Assembly (NCBI RefSeq): GCF_003226535.1
Contig: NZ_QKOB01000016.1
Coordinates: forward strand, 1-44,179
Source: Meiothermus sp. Pnk-1
GTDB taxonomy: Bacteria > Deinococcota > Deinococci > Deinococcales > Thermaceae
Direction: 5' to 3'
DNA length: 44,179 bases
Part shown: positions 21,435-29,404 of the stretch, one piece after another
Layout of the letters: each line of letters opens with the position of its first letter
Numbering within the stretch: the stretch's first letter is position 1
Program-made: the position numbers and the translations under genes
Notes under the pieces: model-generated
Databases searched by the model: none
What the model saw: only the letters and a program-made list of their open reading frames with translations
What the model was told of the DNA's origin: nothing

Positions 21435-21686
21435 ACCCCACCCCCTCAACCCCTGTGGGTTTTAGGTTAGGGCTAATACTTCCCTACATTGAAGGTGCGT
21501 TTGTCCTACCCCTTGAAGCCTTGGCTTTCTACCCTAGTCCGCGTTCTCGATCACCCCCTATACTCTCCTATTTTTTAGGTCGTCGCCCCGGCTGTTCTCG
21601 AGCCCAACTAGTCTTAGCCCAGGCAATCTAGGACATACGTACCGGGGGTATAGAAGTACAAAAAGGGTAACGAAAGGAGCAAGATC
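21435..21686. other. Divergent intergenic region of the flavodoxin and sulfur operons
   Basis: This 252-nt region holds no gene. Candidate sites are TATACT at 21559 on the plus strand and ATACGTACCGGGGGTAT (about 21635-21651), an ATAC...GTAT inverted repeat around a GC tract that resembles CsoR/CstR operators. A Shine-Dalgarno sequence (AAAGGAG) precedes the DsrE start. No regulator gene of that family lies in the window. Confidence 0.35.
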
Positions 21687-22100
21687 ATGTCCGAAAAACT
21701 GGCAATGATCGTCGAGAGCGGCACTACCGACAAGCTGATGGCAGCCTCCATCCTCACTGCGGGTGCAGCAGCAATGGGCAAGAACGTGACAGTGTTCCTC
21801 ACCTTTGGAGGGCTCATGGCCTTCAAAAAGGGCTACGAGCAGGCTCCGATGGTACTGCCCAACGAGTTCAAGGGCATGGAAGAGATACTTTCCCAAACCA
21901 TGCAGGCCAAGAAAATCCCCCACTGGATGAAAAACTTCCAAGACGCCAAGGAAATCGGTAACGTCCACTTCTACGCCTGTAGCGCGACCATGGACCTGTT
22001 CGACCTCAAGAAAGACGACCTCGAGCCCATCGTCGAAGACGTGGTGGGCGTGGCCTACTTCATGAAGGAAACCGAAGGTGCGCAAACCCTCTTCATCTAG
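21687..22100 (+). CDS. DsrE/DsrF-family sulfur-relay protein
   Basis: A 137-aa cytoplasmic protein of the DsrE-like fold, which passes persulfide sulfur between partners. It starts with the LAMIVESGTTDKLMAASILT strand-helix and has GKNVTVFLTFGGLMAFKKG and a single conserved-looking Cys in VHFYACSATMDLFDL (about residue 98), the position used by DsrE2-type sulfur carriers. It is first in an operon with a TusA-like protein (28-nt gap) and an SQR-like flavoprotein. The trio suggests oxidation of sulfide or handling of reactive sulfur. Confidence 0.8.
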   Translation: MSEKLAMIVESGTTDKLMAASILTAGAAAMGKNVTVFLTFGGLMAFKKGYEQAPMVLPNEFKGMEEILSQTMQAKKIPHWMKNFQDAKEIGNVHFYACSATMDLFDLKKDDLEPIVEDVVGVAYFMKETEGAQTLFI

Positions 22101-22128
22101 TTCGTGAGGAGAAATCCAGGAGGAATCT

Positions 22129-22374
22129 ATGAGTAACCCCGTCCAGATCAGCAAAGAAATCGACGCCCGCGGCAGCTTCTGCCCCGGCCCCTTGATGGAG
22201 CTTATCCGCGCGGTCAAGGCCGCAAATGTAGGTGAGGTGATCGCGGTGCTCTCCGGCGACCCCGGCTCGGTCAAAGACATCCCAGCCTGGGTCACTAAGG
22301 CGGGCCACAAGTTTTTGGGGATGGAAGACGCCGGGGGAGAAGTCAAGCGCTTCATCGTCCGCAAAGCCCGCTAG
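22129..22374 (+). CDS. TusA-family sulfur carrier protein
   Basis: An 81-aa TusA/SirA-like protein. The signature CPGPLMEL carries the persulfide-forming Cys (about residue 18) and is followed by the helix IRAVKAANVGEVIAVLSGDP and a C-terminal beta strand (RFIVRKAR). AGGAGGAAT lies just before the ATG. It would shuttle sulfur between the DsrE-like protein and a donor or acceptor. The Pro-Gly-Pro in the motif is typical of TusA proteins from sulfur-oxidation clusters rather than of tRNA thiolation TusA (CPEP), which supports a dissimilatory role. Confidence 0.85.
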   Translation: MSNPVQISKEIDARGSFCPGPLMELIRAVKAANVGEVIAVLSGDPGSVKDIPAWVTKAGHKFLGMEDAGGEVKRFIVRKAR

Positions 22375-22430
22375 CCTAGGCCAAGTAGGGGTACATCGAC
22401 ACGCACGGGACCGCTGCAAAGAGAGGTAGC

Positions 22431-23570
22431 ATGAAACGAATCTTGGTGTTGGGAGGTGGCACGGGCGGCACGCTCATCGCCAACCTGCTGGCGAAGAAGC
22501 TCAAAAACGAGGCCCAAATCACGCTGGTAAGCGCCTCGAGCCGCCACCTGTACCAACCCGGTTGGCTGTACGTACCCTTCGGCTGGCAAGACCCGCGGGC
22601 CCTCTCTAGGAGCCTCAAGTCACTGCTGAATAAGCGCGTCCAGCTTGAGATCGGCAAGGTGGATCGCCTCGATCTGCCGGCCCAAGCGGTGGTGCTCGAG
22701 GAGGGCAACACCCTGTACTACGACTATCTGGTAGTCGCCACCGGATCGCGGGTAACCCCCGAGGACGTGCCAGGGCTGGCTGAGGGCGCCCACCATTTCT
22801 ACACCGAGGAAGCCGCCTGGAAGCTCCACGCAGTACTGGAAGAGTGGCAGGGGGGCAGGATCGTGGTGGGAGTAGGCGGGCTGCCGCACAAGTGCCCGGT
22901 AGCCCCCCTCGAGTTCACGTTCCTCCTCGACGAGTACCTGACCCGGCGCGGACTGCGCGATAAAACTGAGATCACCTACACCTACCCTATCAACCGCGTT
23001 TTCTCCATCGAGAGCGTGGCTGAAGTTGCCGAGCCGCTACTCAAGGAGCGCGGGGTCAAGATCGAGACCTTCTTCAACCTCGAGTCGGTGGACCCCGAAA
23101 AAAAGCTCGCCATCAGCCTGGAAGGCAGTTCGCTCCCCTACGACTTGCTGGTGATGATCCCACCCCACCGGGGAGCCCAGTTCCTCGAGGGCTCGCCCAT
23201 CGCCGACGCGCAGGGCTGGGTCTATACCGACCGCACCACGCTCCAGGTCAAAGATTACCCTAACATTTACGCCCTAGGTGACACCACCAACCTACCCATC
23301 TCTAAGGCGGGCTCCACTGCCCACTTTGAGGCCCCGGTGATCGCCGAACATATCGCCGCCGAGATCCAAGGGCGGGCCGTTGACCTCCAACACGCCAGCT
23401 ACAACGGCAAGGTGACTTGCTTCCTGGAAACGGGCTACGGTAAGGCCAGCATCCTGGCCTTCGACTACGATCACCCACCCAAGCCGCCCGCGCCGAGTTG
23501 GCTCTATCACTATGAGAAAATGGCCTTCAACAAAGCGTACTGGTACTTGGTGCCAACCGGTGTGATCTGA
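22431..23570 (+). CDS. Sulfide:quinone oxidoreductase-like FAD flavoprotein
   Basis: A 379-aa pyridine nucleotide-disulfide-type oxidoreductase. The FAD site is LVLGGGTGGTLIANLLAKKL at the N-terminus, YLVVATGSRVTPEDVPG follows, and the C-terminal FAD motif is NIYALGDTTNLPISKAGSTA. Two candidate redox cysteines are visible in LPHKCPVAPLEF (about residue 155) and GKVTCFLETGYG (about residue 328), the spacing seen in SQR-like proteins. Like SQR it has a C-terminal amphipathic stretch (SWLYHYEKMAFNKAYWYLV) for membrane contact. It would oxidise sulfide to polysulfide with electrons to quinone; a related persulfide-handling flavoprotein is possible. It is last in the operon and is followed by a strong terminator. 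Confidence 0.8.
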   Translation: MKRILVLGGGTGGTLIANLLAKKLKNEAQITLVSASSRHLYQPGWLYVPFGWQDPRALSRSLKSLLNKRVQLEIGKVDRLDLPAQAVVLEEGNTLYYDYLVVATGSRVTPEDVPGLAEGAHHFYTEEAAWKLHAVLEEWQGGRIVVGVGGLPHKCPVAPLEFTFLLDEYLTRRGLRDKTEITYTYPINRVFSIESVAEVAEPLLKERGVKIETFFNLESVDPEKKLAISLEGSSLPYDLLVMIPPHRGAQFLEGSPIADAQGWVYTDRTTLQVKDYPNIYALGDTTNLPISKAGSTAHFEAPVIAEHIAAEIQGRAVDLQHASYNGKVTCFLETGYGKASILAFDYDHPPKPPAPSWLYHYEKMAFNKAYWYLVPTGVI

Positions 23571-23575
23571 TCGAA

Positions 23576-23611
23576 CCTGCCCCCGAGCGTTGGGCGGGGG
23601 CAGGCCTTATT
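23576..23611 (+). terminator. Rho-independent terminator of the sulfur operon
   Basis: A perfect 10-bp stem CCTGCCCCCG / CGGGGGCAGG with a 9-nt loop is followed by CCTTATT. It begins 5 nt after the SQR stop codon and lies between convergent genes. Confidence 0.8.
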
Positions 23612-23616
23612 ACCGC

Positions 23617-24555
23617 TCAGGCTAAATGCGTTCCCATTTTGACCCCATACCCCCGCGCCCAGTCGGCGGCTCGCATCGGTCGCTTGCCCTCGGGCTGGAC
23701 CTCGAGCAACTCGACGGCGCCCTCACCCGCCGTCACGATGAGCGAATTCGGGGTAACCTCGAGCACGGTTCCCGCCACCCCCGAAGCCCGGCCCTCCCGC
23801 GGCCGCAGGGAAATCGCCTTGACCCGCTTCCCCTCGTGCTCGAACCACGAGCCCGGCCAAGGCTGTACCCCCCGGTGGCGGTCATAGATGGCCCGGGCGG
23901 CCTCTGTCCAGCGCACCCGGCCATCCTCCTTTTTGAGCATCGGGGCATGGGTTCCCTCGAGCGGCTGGGGCTCTGGGGTGAGGTGCTCGAGATCGCGCAA
24001 GGCTTCCAGCAGGAGCTGGATCCCCCGGTCGCGCAGGCGGTTGGCGAGCCGCACCGCGTCTTCATCCGGCTCCACCGTGGTGCGCCAGCGGGCCACTACC
24101 GGGCCGGTGTCCATGCCAGGGTCGGTCTGCACAATGCACACCGCGGTCTCCGGGTCCCCATTGATCAGCGTCCACTGCACCGGAGCCGGGCCGCGGTACT
24201 TGGGCAGGTCAGAGGGGTGCAAGTTAAGGAAGCCATGGCGGGGAAGCTCGAGTAGCTCGGCGGGCAGAATCTTGCCGTAGGCCGCAGTCACCGCCACGTC
24301 CAGGTCTAGGGCCCTTATCTGCTGCGCAAACTCGGCGTTGTTCCGTAGCCTATGGGGCTGCGCGACCGGCAGTCCCAATTGCCGGGCCCGCTGGGCCACG
24401 GGTGGAGGGGTGAGCGAGAGGCCCCGCCCCGCCGGTTTGTCCGGCTGGGCCACGACCAAGACCACCTGGTGGTGGTCGTGTAGGGCCTCCAGCACCGGCA
24501 CCGCCCAAGCCGGGGAACCGAAAAAGGCTAAACGACGGGATGTAGACAAAGACAT
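23617..24555 (-). CDS. fmt: Methionyl-tRNA formyltransferase
   Basis: Formylates initiator Met-tRNA using 10-formyltetrahydrofolate. N-terminal FFGSPAWAVPVLEAL, then PDKPAGRGLSLTPPPVAQ. The catalytic block LNLHPSDLPKYRGPAPVQW carries the Asn-His pair, followed by TDPGMDTGPVV. The C-terminal tRNA-binding domain starts near WPGSWFEHEGKRVKAI. Length is 312 aa. It lies 6 nt downstream of def, and a CATAAT box that includes the def stop codon stands 5 nt before the ATG, so it may also have its own leaderless transcript. Deformylase and formyltransferase form the usual def-fmt pair. Confidence 0.95.
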   Translation of the reverse strand: MSLSTSRRLAFFGSPAWAVPVLEALHDHHQVVLVVAQPDKPAGRGLSLTPPPVAQRARQLGLPVAQPHRLRNNAEFAQQIRALDLDVAVTAAYGKILPAELLELPRHGFLNLHPSDLPKYRGPAPVQWTLINGDPETAVCIVQTDPGMDTGPVVARWRTTVEPDEDAVRLANRLRDRGIQLLLEALRDLEHLTPEPQPLEGTHAPMLKKEDGRVRWTEAARAIYDRHRGVQPWPGSWFEHEGKRVKAISLRPREGRASGVAGTVLEVTPNSLIVTAGEGAVELLEVQPEGKRPMRAADWARGYGVKMGTHLA

Positions 24556-24560
24556 GGTGG

Positions 24561-24566
24561 ATTATG
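24561..24566 (-). promoter_or_regulatory. Possible internal -10 box for fmt
   Basis: CATAAT on the minus strand overlaps the def stop codon and ends 5 nt before the fmt ATG. No Shine-Dalgarno sequence precedes fmt. Confidence 0.35.
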
Positions 24567-25155
24567 CCAGGCGCTCGGCCTTCAGCTCTTTTAGGAACGC
24601 CTTGGCGCGGCGCTGCATCTCGGCCAACTCCTGGCGGTGTTCTTCCAGGAAAGCCGCTTTCAGCGCTTTAGGCAAGCGCTCGAAGAAAAGGGTACCATCG
24701 AGATGGTCGAGTTCGTGCTGGACCACCACCGCCAAATATCCCTCGAACTCCTGGGTTTTCTTCTCGCCCCGCTCGTCTTGGTACTCTACCCGGACCTGCA
24801 GGTCGCGGGGCACCTCTTCGGAGTAGAGGCCGGGGATCGATAGGCAACCCTCGGTGGAGATCTGCTGACCTGCACGGTAAGTGATGACGGGGTTGACCAT
24901 CACCCACTGATTCTTGACCCGGGTCTTGAGGTCGGCTTCTTCGCCTTCTTCCTCGTCTTCGGCATCTACATACTCAGCGAAGACAAACAGGCGCTCCAAG
25001 CGGCCCACCTGGGGAGCCGCCAAACCTACCCCTCTGGCCTCGAACATCGTCTCGAACATGTTTTCGGCCAGCCGGGGAATCTCCGAAAAATCCTTGACCG
25101 AGCTAGCCCGCTTGCGTAGCACCGGGTCGCCGTAGAGTCGGATCGGGTAAATCAT
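24562..25155 (-). CDS. def: Peptide deformylase
   Basis: Metalloenzyme that removes the formyl group from new proteins. Motif 1 is GVGLAAPQVG, motif 2 EGCLSIPG (metal-binding Cys), motif 3 QHELDHLDG (H-E-x-x-H). An acidic insertion (DAEDEEEGEEADLK) lies between motifs 1 and 2; I take it as normal for Thermales enzymes. The ATG at 25155 gives MIYPIRLYGDPVLRK, the normal start, 197 aa; the frame is open 51 nt upstream without a better start. TAGAAT (25163-25168, minus strand) ends 7 nt before the ATG. Confidence 0.95.
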   Translation of the reverse strand: MIYPIRLYGDPVLRKRASSVKDFSEIPRLAENMFETMFEARGVGLAAPQVGRLERLFVFAEYVDAEDEEEGEEADLKTRVKNQWVMVNPVITYRAGQQISTEGCLSIPGLYSEEVPRDLQVRVEYQDERGEKKTQEFEGYLAVVVQHELDHLDGTLFFERLPKALKAAFLEEHRQELAEMQRRAKAFLKELKAERLA

Positions 25156-25162
25156 CGTGAAT

Positions 25163-25168
25163 ATTCTA
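25163..25168 (-). promoter_or_regulatory. Leaderless -10 box of def-fmt
   Basis: TAGAAT on the minus strand stands 7 nt before the def ATG, with no Shine-Dalgarno sequence. Confidence 0.5.
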
Positions 25169-25272
25169 GCCAGGCCCCGGACTGCAAAGGTGGCAGAAAG
25201 CAGCAAGGAGGGGTTGCAGCCCGAGGCGGGCTCGACTTTTCCCCGCCGATCCTGGGCCGCGGGGTGTCGCCC

Positions 25273-26115
25273 TTATCTCGCCGCTACCCGGAAGTTCCCC
25301 TGTACCGGGGCCGTCGCCTGCACCCCCTGGGGAAGTTGCAGTTGCAGGGGCGAGGTATAGCTCCCAGGGCGCCATTCGGGGACAGCGCGCACCTGGGTGA
25401 TGCTCGCGAGCACCGCCACCGGCCCCACCAGGGTCACGCTGCTGGGGACACGGGCCTCGAGCACCCGCAGGCTTGTTGGCGGCTCGGCCAGCACCAGGGG
25501 CACGGCCTTCTGGGCCTGCATGACCTCTCGCTGCACAACCCGTACTTGATCTGGGTTGAGGGCGAGGCTCTCCAAGGGCTCCCCCGTGGCATCTACCGGG
25601 AAAAGCCGCACCTGAGCCCCACCTATGTCTACCCCCACGGCCCGCACCGCCTGGTCCACCAACCCCCGCGGACCGATGGCCTGCACGCTGGCCGGTTCAA
25701 AGTGGAGCCAGTGTCCGGGGCTGTGGACCTCTACCGGGAGGCGCCGGCTCACCACGGCCTCCAGCCTACCTTCCACCCGCCCCGGCTCCACCGCGACCAG
25801 ACGCACCCCCGCCGGCAGGCCAACTTGCACGTTCCGGACAAAGGCCCCCTCGCCCACCCCAGAAAGGTCTACATAGGCATTGACGGTGCTTAGGTTGTTG
25901 CCCTCGATCAGCCGGGCCGGCCCCCGCAGCCGTAGCTCCACCGTCTGGGGCAACCCCGAGACGCTCTGCCCCTGCCGTACCCCCAATACCTGGAGCGGGC
26001 GGGTCAAGGTGCGCTCGGCGATGGGCTCAGAGGCCCGCAGTTGGTACCACACCAGCCCCGCCGCCAGCAAGGCCAGCAGTTTTTCTGGAAGGTGGTCCAA
26101 TAAGCGGCGAATCAT
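25273..26115 (-). CDS. cdaR: YbbR-domain protein, regulator of c-di-AMP synthase (CdaR-like)
   Basis: A 280-aa envelope protein: a cytoplasmic start, one membrane segment (KLLALLAAGLVWYQLRA, about residues 11-28) and three or more YbbR repeats outside (recurring V-x-V-x-G-P patterns such as VSGLPQTVELRLRGPARLI and VTLVGPVAVLASITQVRAV). In Firmicutes CdaR binds CdaA and tunes c-di-AMP production. The ATG overlaps the cdaA stop codon (ATGA), so the pair is co-translated. No glmM gene follows, unlike the classical cdaA-cdaR-glmM cluster. Confidence 0.85.
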   Translation of the reverse strand: MIRRLLDHLPEKLLALLAAGLVWYQLRASEPIAERTLTRPLQVLGVRQGQSVSGLPQTVELRLRGPARLIEGNNLSTVNAYVDLSGVGEGAFVRNVQVGLPAGVRLVAVEPGRVEGRLEAVVSRRLPVEVHSPGHWLHFEPASVQAIGPRGLVDQAVRAVGVDIGGAQVRLFPVDATGEPLESLALNPDQVRVVQREVMQAQKAVPLVLAEPPTSLRVLEARVPSSVTLVGPVAVLASITQVRAVPEWRPGSYTSPLQLQLPQGVQATAPVQGNFRVAAR

Positions 26116-26831
26116 GCCCGAATCTCCTCAAGAATGCGTTCGCGCACATCTCTGGGCTGCAGCGGTGGCGAGAGCTGCCCCCGCTCGGCTACCCGGATCG
26201 TACCCCGCTCCTCGCTCACCACGATCACCAGGGCATCGGTCTGCTCGGAAAGGCCCAGGGCTGCCCGGTGACGGGTTCCGATGTACTTTTCCACCCGGTC
26301 GCTCAAGGGGAAGATGCACCCCGCTGCCACCACCTGATCCCCCCGTACGATCACCCCCCCATCGTGCAGGGGGCTAGTCGGGGCAAAGATGCTCTCCAGA
26401 AAACGAGCCGAGAGCCGGGCGTTGACGATCTCGCCGCTGCTGGCATAATCGCCCAAGGGGGTGCGTCGCTCGAGCGCGATGAGGGCTCCGTGGCGGCGGG
26501 CGCTCATACGCTCGAGGGCCCGCACCAGCTCGCCCAGAGTAGACTCACCCAAGGCCACCCGTTGAAATCGCCCGCGCCCAATACGCTCCAGCGCCCCCCG
26601 CAACTCGGGCTGAAACACTACGATCAACCCGAAGGCCCCTAAGGTGGCGGCATTGCCCAAGATCCACGCCAGGCTGTTCAATCCCAGCTGGCTCGCCGCG
26701 AACCACACCAGCAGATACACCAATACCCCCCGCGCCAGGTTGATCGCCCGGGTTTCAGCGATCAGGCGATAGACGTAATAAAACAAAGTAGCTACCGCCA
26801 AAATATCCAGCAAGTCGCGCCAAGAGAGCAT
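26112..26831 (-). CDS. cdaA: Diadenylate cyclase CdaA (c-di-AMP synthase)
   Basis: Membrane-anchored DisA_N/DAC-domain enzyme that joins two ATP into c-di-AMP, a regulator of potassium and osmotic balance. Three N-terminal membrane segments (to about residue 80) precede the catalytic domain. Catalytic motifs are SPLHDGGVIVRGDQVVAAGC (D-G-G where many enzymes have D-G-A) and the RHR motif in GTRHRAALGLSEQTDALV, with EERGTIRV after it. The ATG at 26831 gives MLSWRDLLDIL, the normal CdaA opening, 239 aa; an upstream in-frame start at 26882 would add 17 atypical residues. A TAACCT box lies 8 nt upstream of the ATG. Confidence 0.92.
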   Translation of the reverse strand: MLSWRDLLDILAVATLFYYVYRLIAETRAINLARGVLVYLLVWFAASQLGLNSLAWILGNAATLGAFGLIVVFQPELRGALERIGRGRFQRVALGESTLGELVRALERMSARRHGALIALERRTPLGDYASSGEIVNARLSARFLESIFAPTSPLHDGGVIVRGDQVVAAGCIFPLSDRVEKYIGTRHRAALGLSEQTDALVIVVSEERGTIRVAERGQLSPPLQPRDVRERILEEIRA

Positions 26832-26926
26832 CCTTCTACAGGTTACAGGGTGAGGCCCGGCAGTTATTAGAGCGGCCCCCAAGTGAGTCTCGGCTCCCGC
26901 GAAACGGGATCTCCAAGGAGCAGCGC

Positions 26927-26932
26927 TATACT
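26927..26932 (+). promoter_or_regulatory. Leaderless -10 box of the MFS gene
   Basis: TATACT ends 6 nt before the ATG at 26939. There is no Shine-Dalgarno sequence in the gap. Confidence 0.55.
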
Positions 26933-26938
26933 CACCTC

Positions 26939-28093
26939 ATGCCGGCGGAGCGCAGCCTTGTTCACTCGCGGATCGCCATCTCGGCCTATTTCGTGCTGCA
27001 CGGATTGGCTACCGGAAGCTGGATCTCACGCATCCCCGCCGAACAGGAGTGCTTGGCCCTGGGCGCAGCAGTGCTGGGGATGGTGCTGCTAGGCAACACC
27101 GCCGGGGCGCTTTTGGCTGGGCTCACCAGCGGAGGTACGGTGAGCCGCTTCGGCAGCCGACACGTCACCCGTTTCGCGGCTATGGGCAGCCTTCTGACCC
27201 TAGCCCTGCTGGGTCTTTCGGGCCACGCCGTCGGCCTGTTTTTAGGGCTGGTGTTGTTCGGTTTGCTCCAAGGTACTCTCAACATCGCCATGAACACCCA
27301 AGCTGCCGCCCTCGAGGCCCGTTACGAACGTCCCATCTTCTCCTCGTTCCACGCCCTGTGGAGCGCCGGGGCCCTGAGCGGTGCCCTCTTGGGGGCAAGC
27401 CTGGCCGGGCTGGGACTTAGCCCTTCGCTGCACTTCGCCCTGGTCGGCGCCTGGGGGATCACGGTGGCTGCCTATGCCGGAAATTACCTGCTGGCGGCTT
27501 CGCTGTCGCGAAGCCGCCGGGCGTTTGTACTGCCCCGCGGAGGCCTGCTGGCCTTGGGCCTGCTGGGCTTTTGCGCAGCCATCAGCGATGGCGCCATCGC
27601 AAGTTGGAGCGGGGTCTACCTGCGCAGCCTGGGGGCACCCGAATCGGTGGCGGCGCTGGGCTTCGCGCTCTACCAGAGCATGATGTTTTTGGGGCGCTTC
27701 AGCGGGGATTACCTGGTAGCCCGCTTCGGCGCGGTGCGCTTGGTGCGCCTGGGGGCCTTGCTGGGCGGGTTCGGGCTGGCCTTCGCGGTGCTCACCCACA
27801 CCGTGTGGGGCATCTTCGTAGGTATCGCCTGTATGGGCTGGGGCATGGCCACGGTCTTTCCCTTGATGTTCGCGGCCTCCGCGCGTACCCCGGGGCTGCC
27901 CCCCGCCCACAGCATGGCCAGCGCCTCCACCATGAGCACCCTGGGCGGGTTGGTGGGGCCGGTGCTCTTGGGTGCGGTAGCCGAGGTGGGCACGGTGCGG
28001 GCCAGTTTCGCGGTGGCGGCCCTGCTGGCTTGGATGGTGAGCTACCTGGCCTTTTCGCTAAGCAGCTACCGGGTGACCCCGGCGCGGTCTTAA
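26939..28093 (+). CDS. Major facilitator superfamily transporter (YbjJ/fucose-permease-like)
   Basis: A 384-aa inner membrane protein with about twelve hydrophobic segments. GSRHVTRFAAMGSLL follows the second to third helix, where MFS proteins carry their loop motif. ALWSAGALSGALLGASLAGLG is typical of helix 5 in the fucose permease/YbjJ branch, and GRFSGDYLVARFGAVRLVRLG is the equivalent loop of the second half. The substrate is unknown: sugars, nucleosides and drugs are all possible. It is divergent from cdaA and tail-to-tail with the LacI regulator gene. The 95-nt gap to that gene holds no recognisable feature beyond short inverted repeats. Confidence 0.82.
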   Translation: MPAERSLVHSRIAISAYFVLHGLATGSWISRIPAEQECLALGAAVLGMVLLGNTAGALLAGLTSGGTVSRFGSRHVTRFAAMGSLLTLALLGLSGHAVGLFLGLVLFGLLQGTLNIAMNTQAAALEARYERPIFSSFHALWSAGALSGALLGASLAGLGLSPSLHFALVGAWGITVAAYAGNYLLAASLSRSRRAFVLPRGGLLALGLLGFCAAISDGAIASWSGVYLRSLGAPESVAALGFALYQSMMFLGRFSGDYLVARFGAVRLVRLGALLGGFGLAFAVLTHTVWGIFVGIACMGWGMATVFPLMFAASARTPGLPPAHSMASASTMSTLGGLVGPVLLGAVAEVGTVRASFAVAALLAWMVSYLAFSLSSYRVTPARS

Positions 28094-28188
28094 CTTGCAA
28101 CGACCCTGCGAGGACGTGGAACGTATAGCGCTCCTCGAGCGTAACCGACGGGCTCTGGCCGGCACGGGATGCTTCGGGGGAAGCCGGC

Positions 28189-29202
28189 TTAGCGGTTGGG
28201 CGGTCCGCAGCTACCCCGGCGGATGAGCTTCCCCGGGAAGCGCCGCCGCACCACCTTGTCCAGGCTGCGACTCTCCACGGCCTCCAAAACGATCTCTACC
28301 GCAGCGCGGCCCATCTCCTCCACCGGCTGCTCGATGACGTCCAGGGGAGGCGTGACCAGGCTGGTCCAGGAGTAGTTGTCGAAGGTGAGCAAGGAGACGT
28401 CCTGAGGGATCGCCAAGCCCAGCTCCCTCAAGGCCCTAAAGGCCCCCGCAGCTTCGCTGCCGGTGAGGGAGAAAAGCGCGGTGGGAGGCTCAGGCAGGCG
28501 CATCAGCTCCAAGGTGAGCTGGTAGGCGGCCTCTTCGCTGCGCTCGATGGTGCGCCGGTAACGAGGGTCGGGGGAAAGTCCCACCGCCTGCATAGCCTCG
28601 GGAAAAACCCGCGAGCGCTCGTCAGGGGTGAGGACCGGGTGATAATCGCCCAGGGCGGCGATCCGCCGATGGCCCAACCCGTAGAGGTAGCGCACCCCTT
28701 CGAACACGCACTGCCGGCCATCCAGCATGACGTAGCTAAAGGGGCTATTGGGATAGAAATGGTCTATCTCCACGATATAGGTACCCCGCTCGTGCATCTG
28801 CTTGAGGTAGTCGAGGTTGGGCGAGCCGAAGGCCGAGCGGATGATCAGGCCGCTTACCCGCTGGCCGCGGAAGAGCTTGAGGTTTTGCAGCTCGAGGCCA
28901 GAGTCGTACTCGCTGTCGGCGATCATCAAAGCGTAGCCCCGCGCCCGTACCGCTCGAGCGATGCTGCGGGTCAGGCTGGCAAAAAAAGGCTCCACGATGT
29001 TGCCCACCATCAACCCGATGGTCTGGGTACGTCCGCGCCGGAGCCCTCCGGCGACCTGATCGGGCTCGTACCCCAACTCCTGGATGGCCTTGCGCACCCG
29101 CTCCAGGGTCTCGGGTTTGAGGAGGTGGGGCTGGTGAATAGCCCGTTTGGCCGTGGTAGGGGCAACCCCCGCCCGTTTGGCGACATCGAGAATATTGGCC
29201 AC
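28189..29202 (-). CDS. LacI-family transcriptional regulator of the polyol/sugar operon
   Basis: A 337-aa repressor. The N-terminal helix-turn-helix ILDVAKRAGVAPTTAKRAIH has Thr-Ala-Lys at the recognition helix where most LacI members have Val-Ser. The hinge region reads DQVAGGLRRGRTQTIGLMVG. The rest is a periplasmic-binding-protein-like sensor domain (GLIIRSAFGSPNLDYLKQ, ALGDYHPVLTPDERSRVF, SLTGSEAAGAFRAL, SLLTFDNYSWTSLVTPPL). The start is a GTG, 6 nt after a TAATAT -10 box, and a CACGTG palindrome covers the start codon, so the gene probably represses itself. It is divergent from the transporter operon, which has two further copies of the palindrome. Confidence 0.9.
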   Translation of the reverse strand: MANILDVAKRAGVAPTTAKRAIHQPHLLKPETLERVRKAIQELGYEPDQVAGGLRRGRTQTIGLMVGNIVEPFFASLTRSIARAVRARGYALMIADSEYDSGLELQNLKLFRGQRVSGLIIRSAFGSPNLDYLKQMHERGTYIVEIDHFYPNSPFSYVMLDGRQCVFEGVRYLYGLGHRRIAALGDYHPVLTPDERSRVFPEAMQAVGLSPDPRYRRTIERSEEAAYQLTLELMRLPEPPTALFSLTGSEAAGAFRALRELGLAIPQDVSLLTFDNYSWTSLVTPPLDVIEQPVEEMGRAAVEIVLEAVESRSLDKVVRRRFPGKLIRRGSCGPPNR

Positions 29203-29209
29203 GTGACCA
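29196..29209. promoter_or_regulatory. LacI-type operator 1, over the regulator start codon
   Basis: TGGCCACGTGACCA, symmetrical about 29202/29203. It overlaps the GTG start of the regulator gene and the expected transcription start downstream of the -10 box at 29209-29214. Confidence 0.7.
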
Positions 29210-29214
29210 TATTA
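29209..29214 (-). promoter_or_regulatory. Leaderless -10 box of the LacI-type regulator gene
   Basis: TAATAT on the minus strand ends 6 nt before the GTG start codon. Confidence 0.5.
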
Positions 29215-29226
29215 ACCGAACAGGGC

Positions 29227-29256
29227 TTGACAACCAAAGGGTGATATGGCTATCCT
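29227..29256 (+). promoter_or_regulatory. Promoter of the polyol/sugar transport operon
   Basis: A consensus TTGACA (29227-29232), an 18-bp spacer and TATCCT (29251-29256) lie about 150 nt upstream of the first gene. The expected start site falls inside operator 2. Confidence 0.65.
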
Positions 29257-29257
29257 T

Positions 29258-29273
29258 ATGGACACGAGACCAT
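29258..29273. promoter_or_regulatory. LacI-type operator 2, over the transport operon start site
   Basis: ATGGACACGAGACCAT, one change from the palindromic core of the other two copies. It directly follows the -10 box, a classic repressor position. Confidence 0.65.
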
Positions 29274-29331
29274 TGAGCAAGTCCTAAGCGCCCTGCGACG
29301 TCGTGCGTGCCCCGCCATTAGCTTTCGGCTA

Positions 29332-29349
29332 AATGGTCACGTGTCCATT
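29332..29349. promoter_or_regulatory. LacI-type operator 3, in the 5' leader
   Basis: AATGGTCACGTGTCCATT, a nearly perfect 18-bp palindrome centred 75 bp downstream of operator 2 and 56 bp before the binding-protein ATG. Confidence 0.7.
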
Positions 29350-29404
29350 GCCTTCTCAACCAAGCTGGTTGGGCAGTGCGGCGTTCCACCCCAGGAGGAA
29401 AGGT

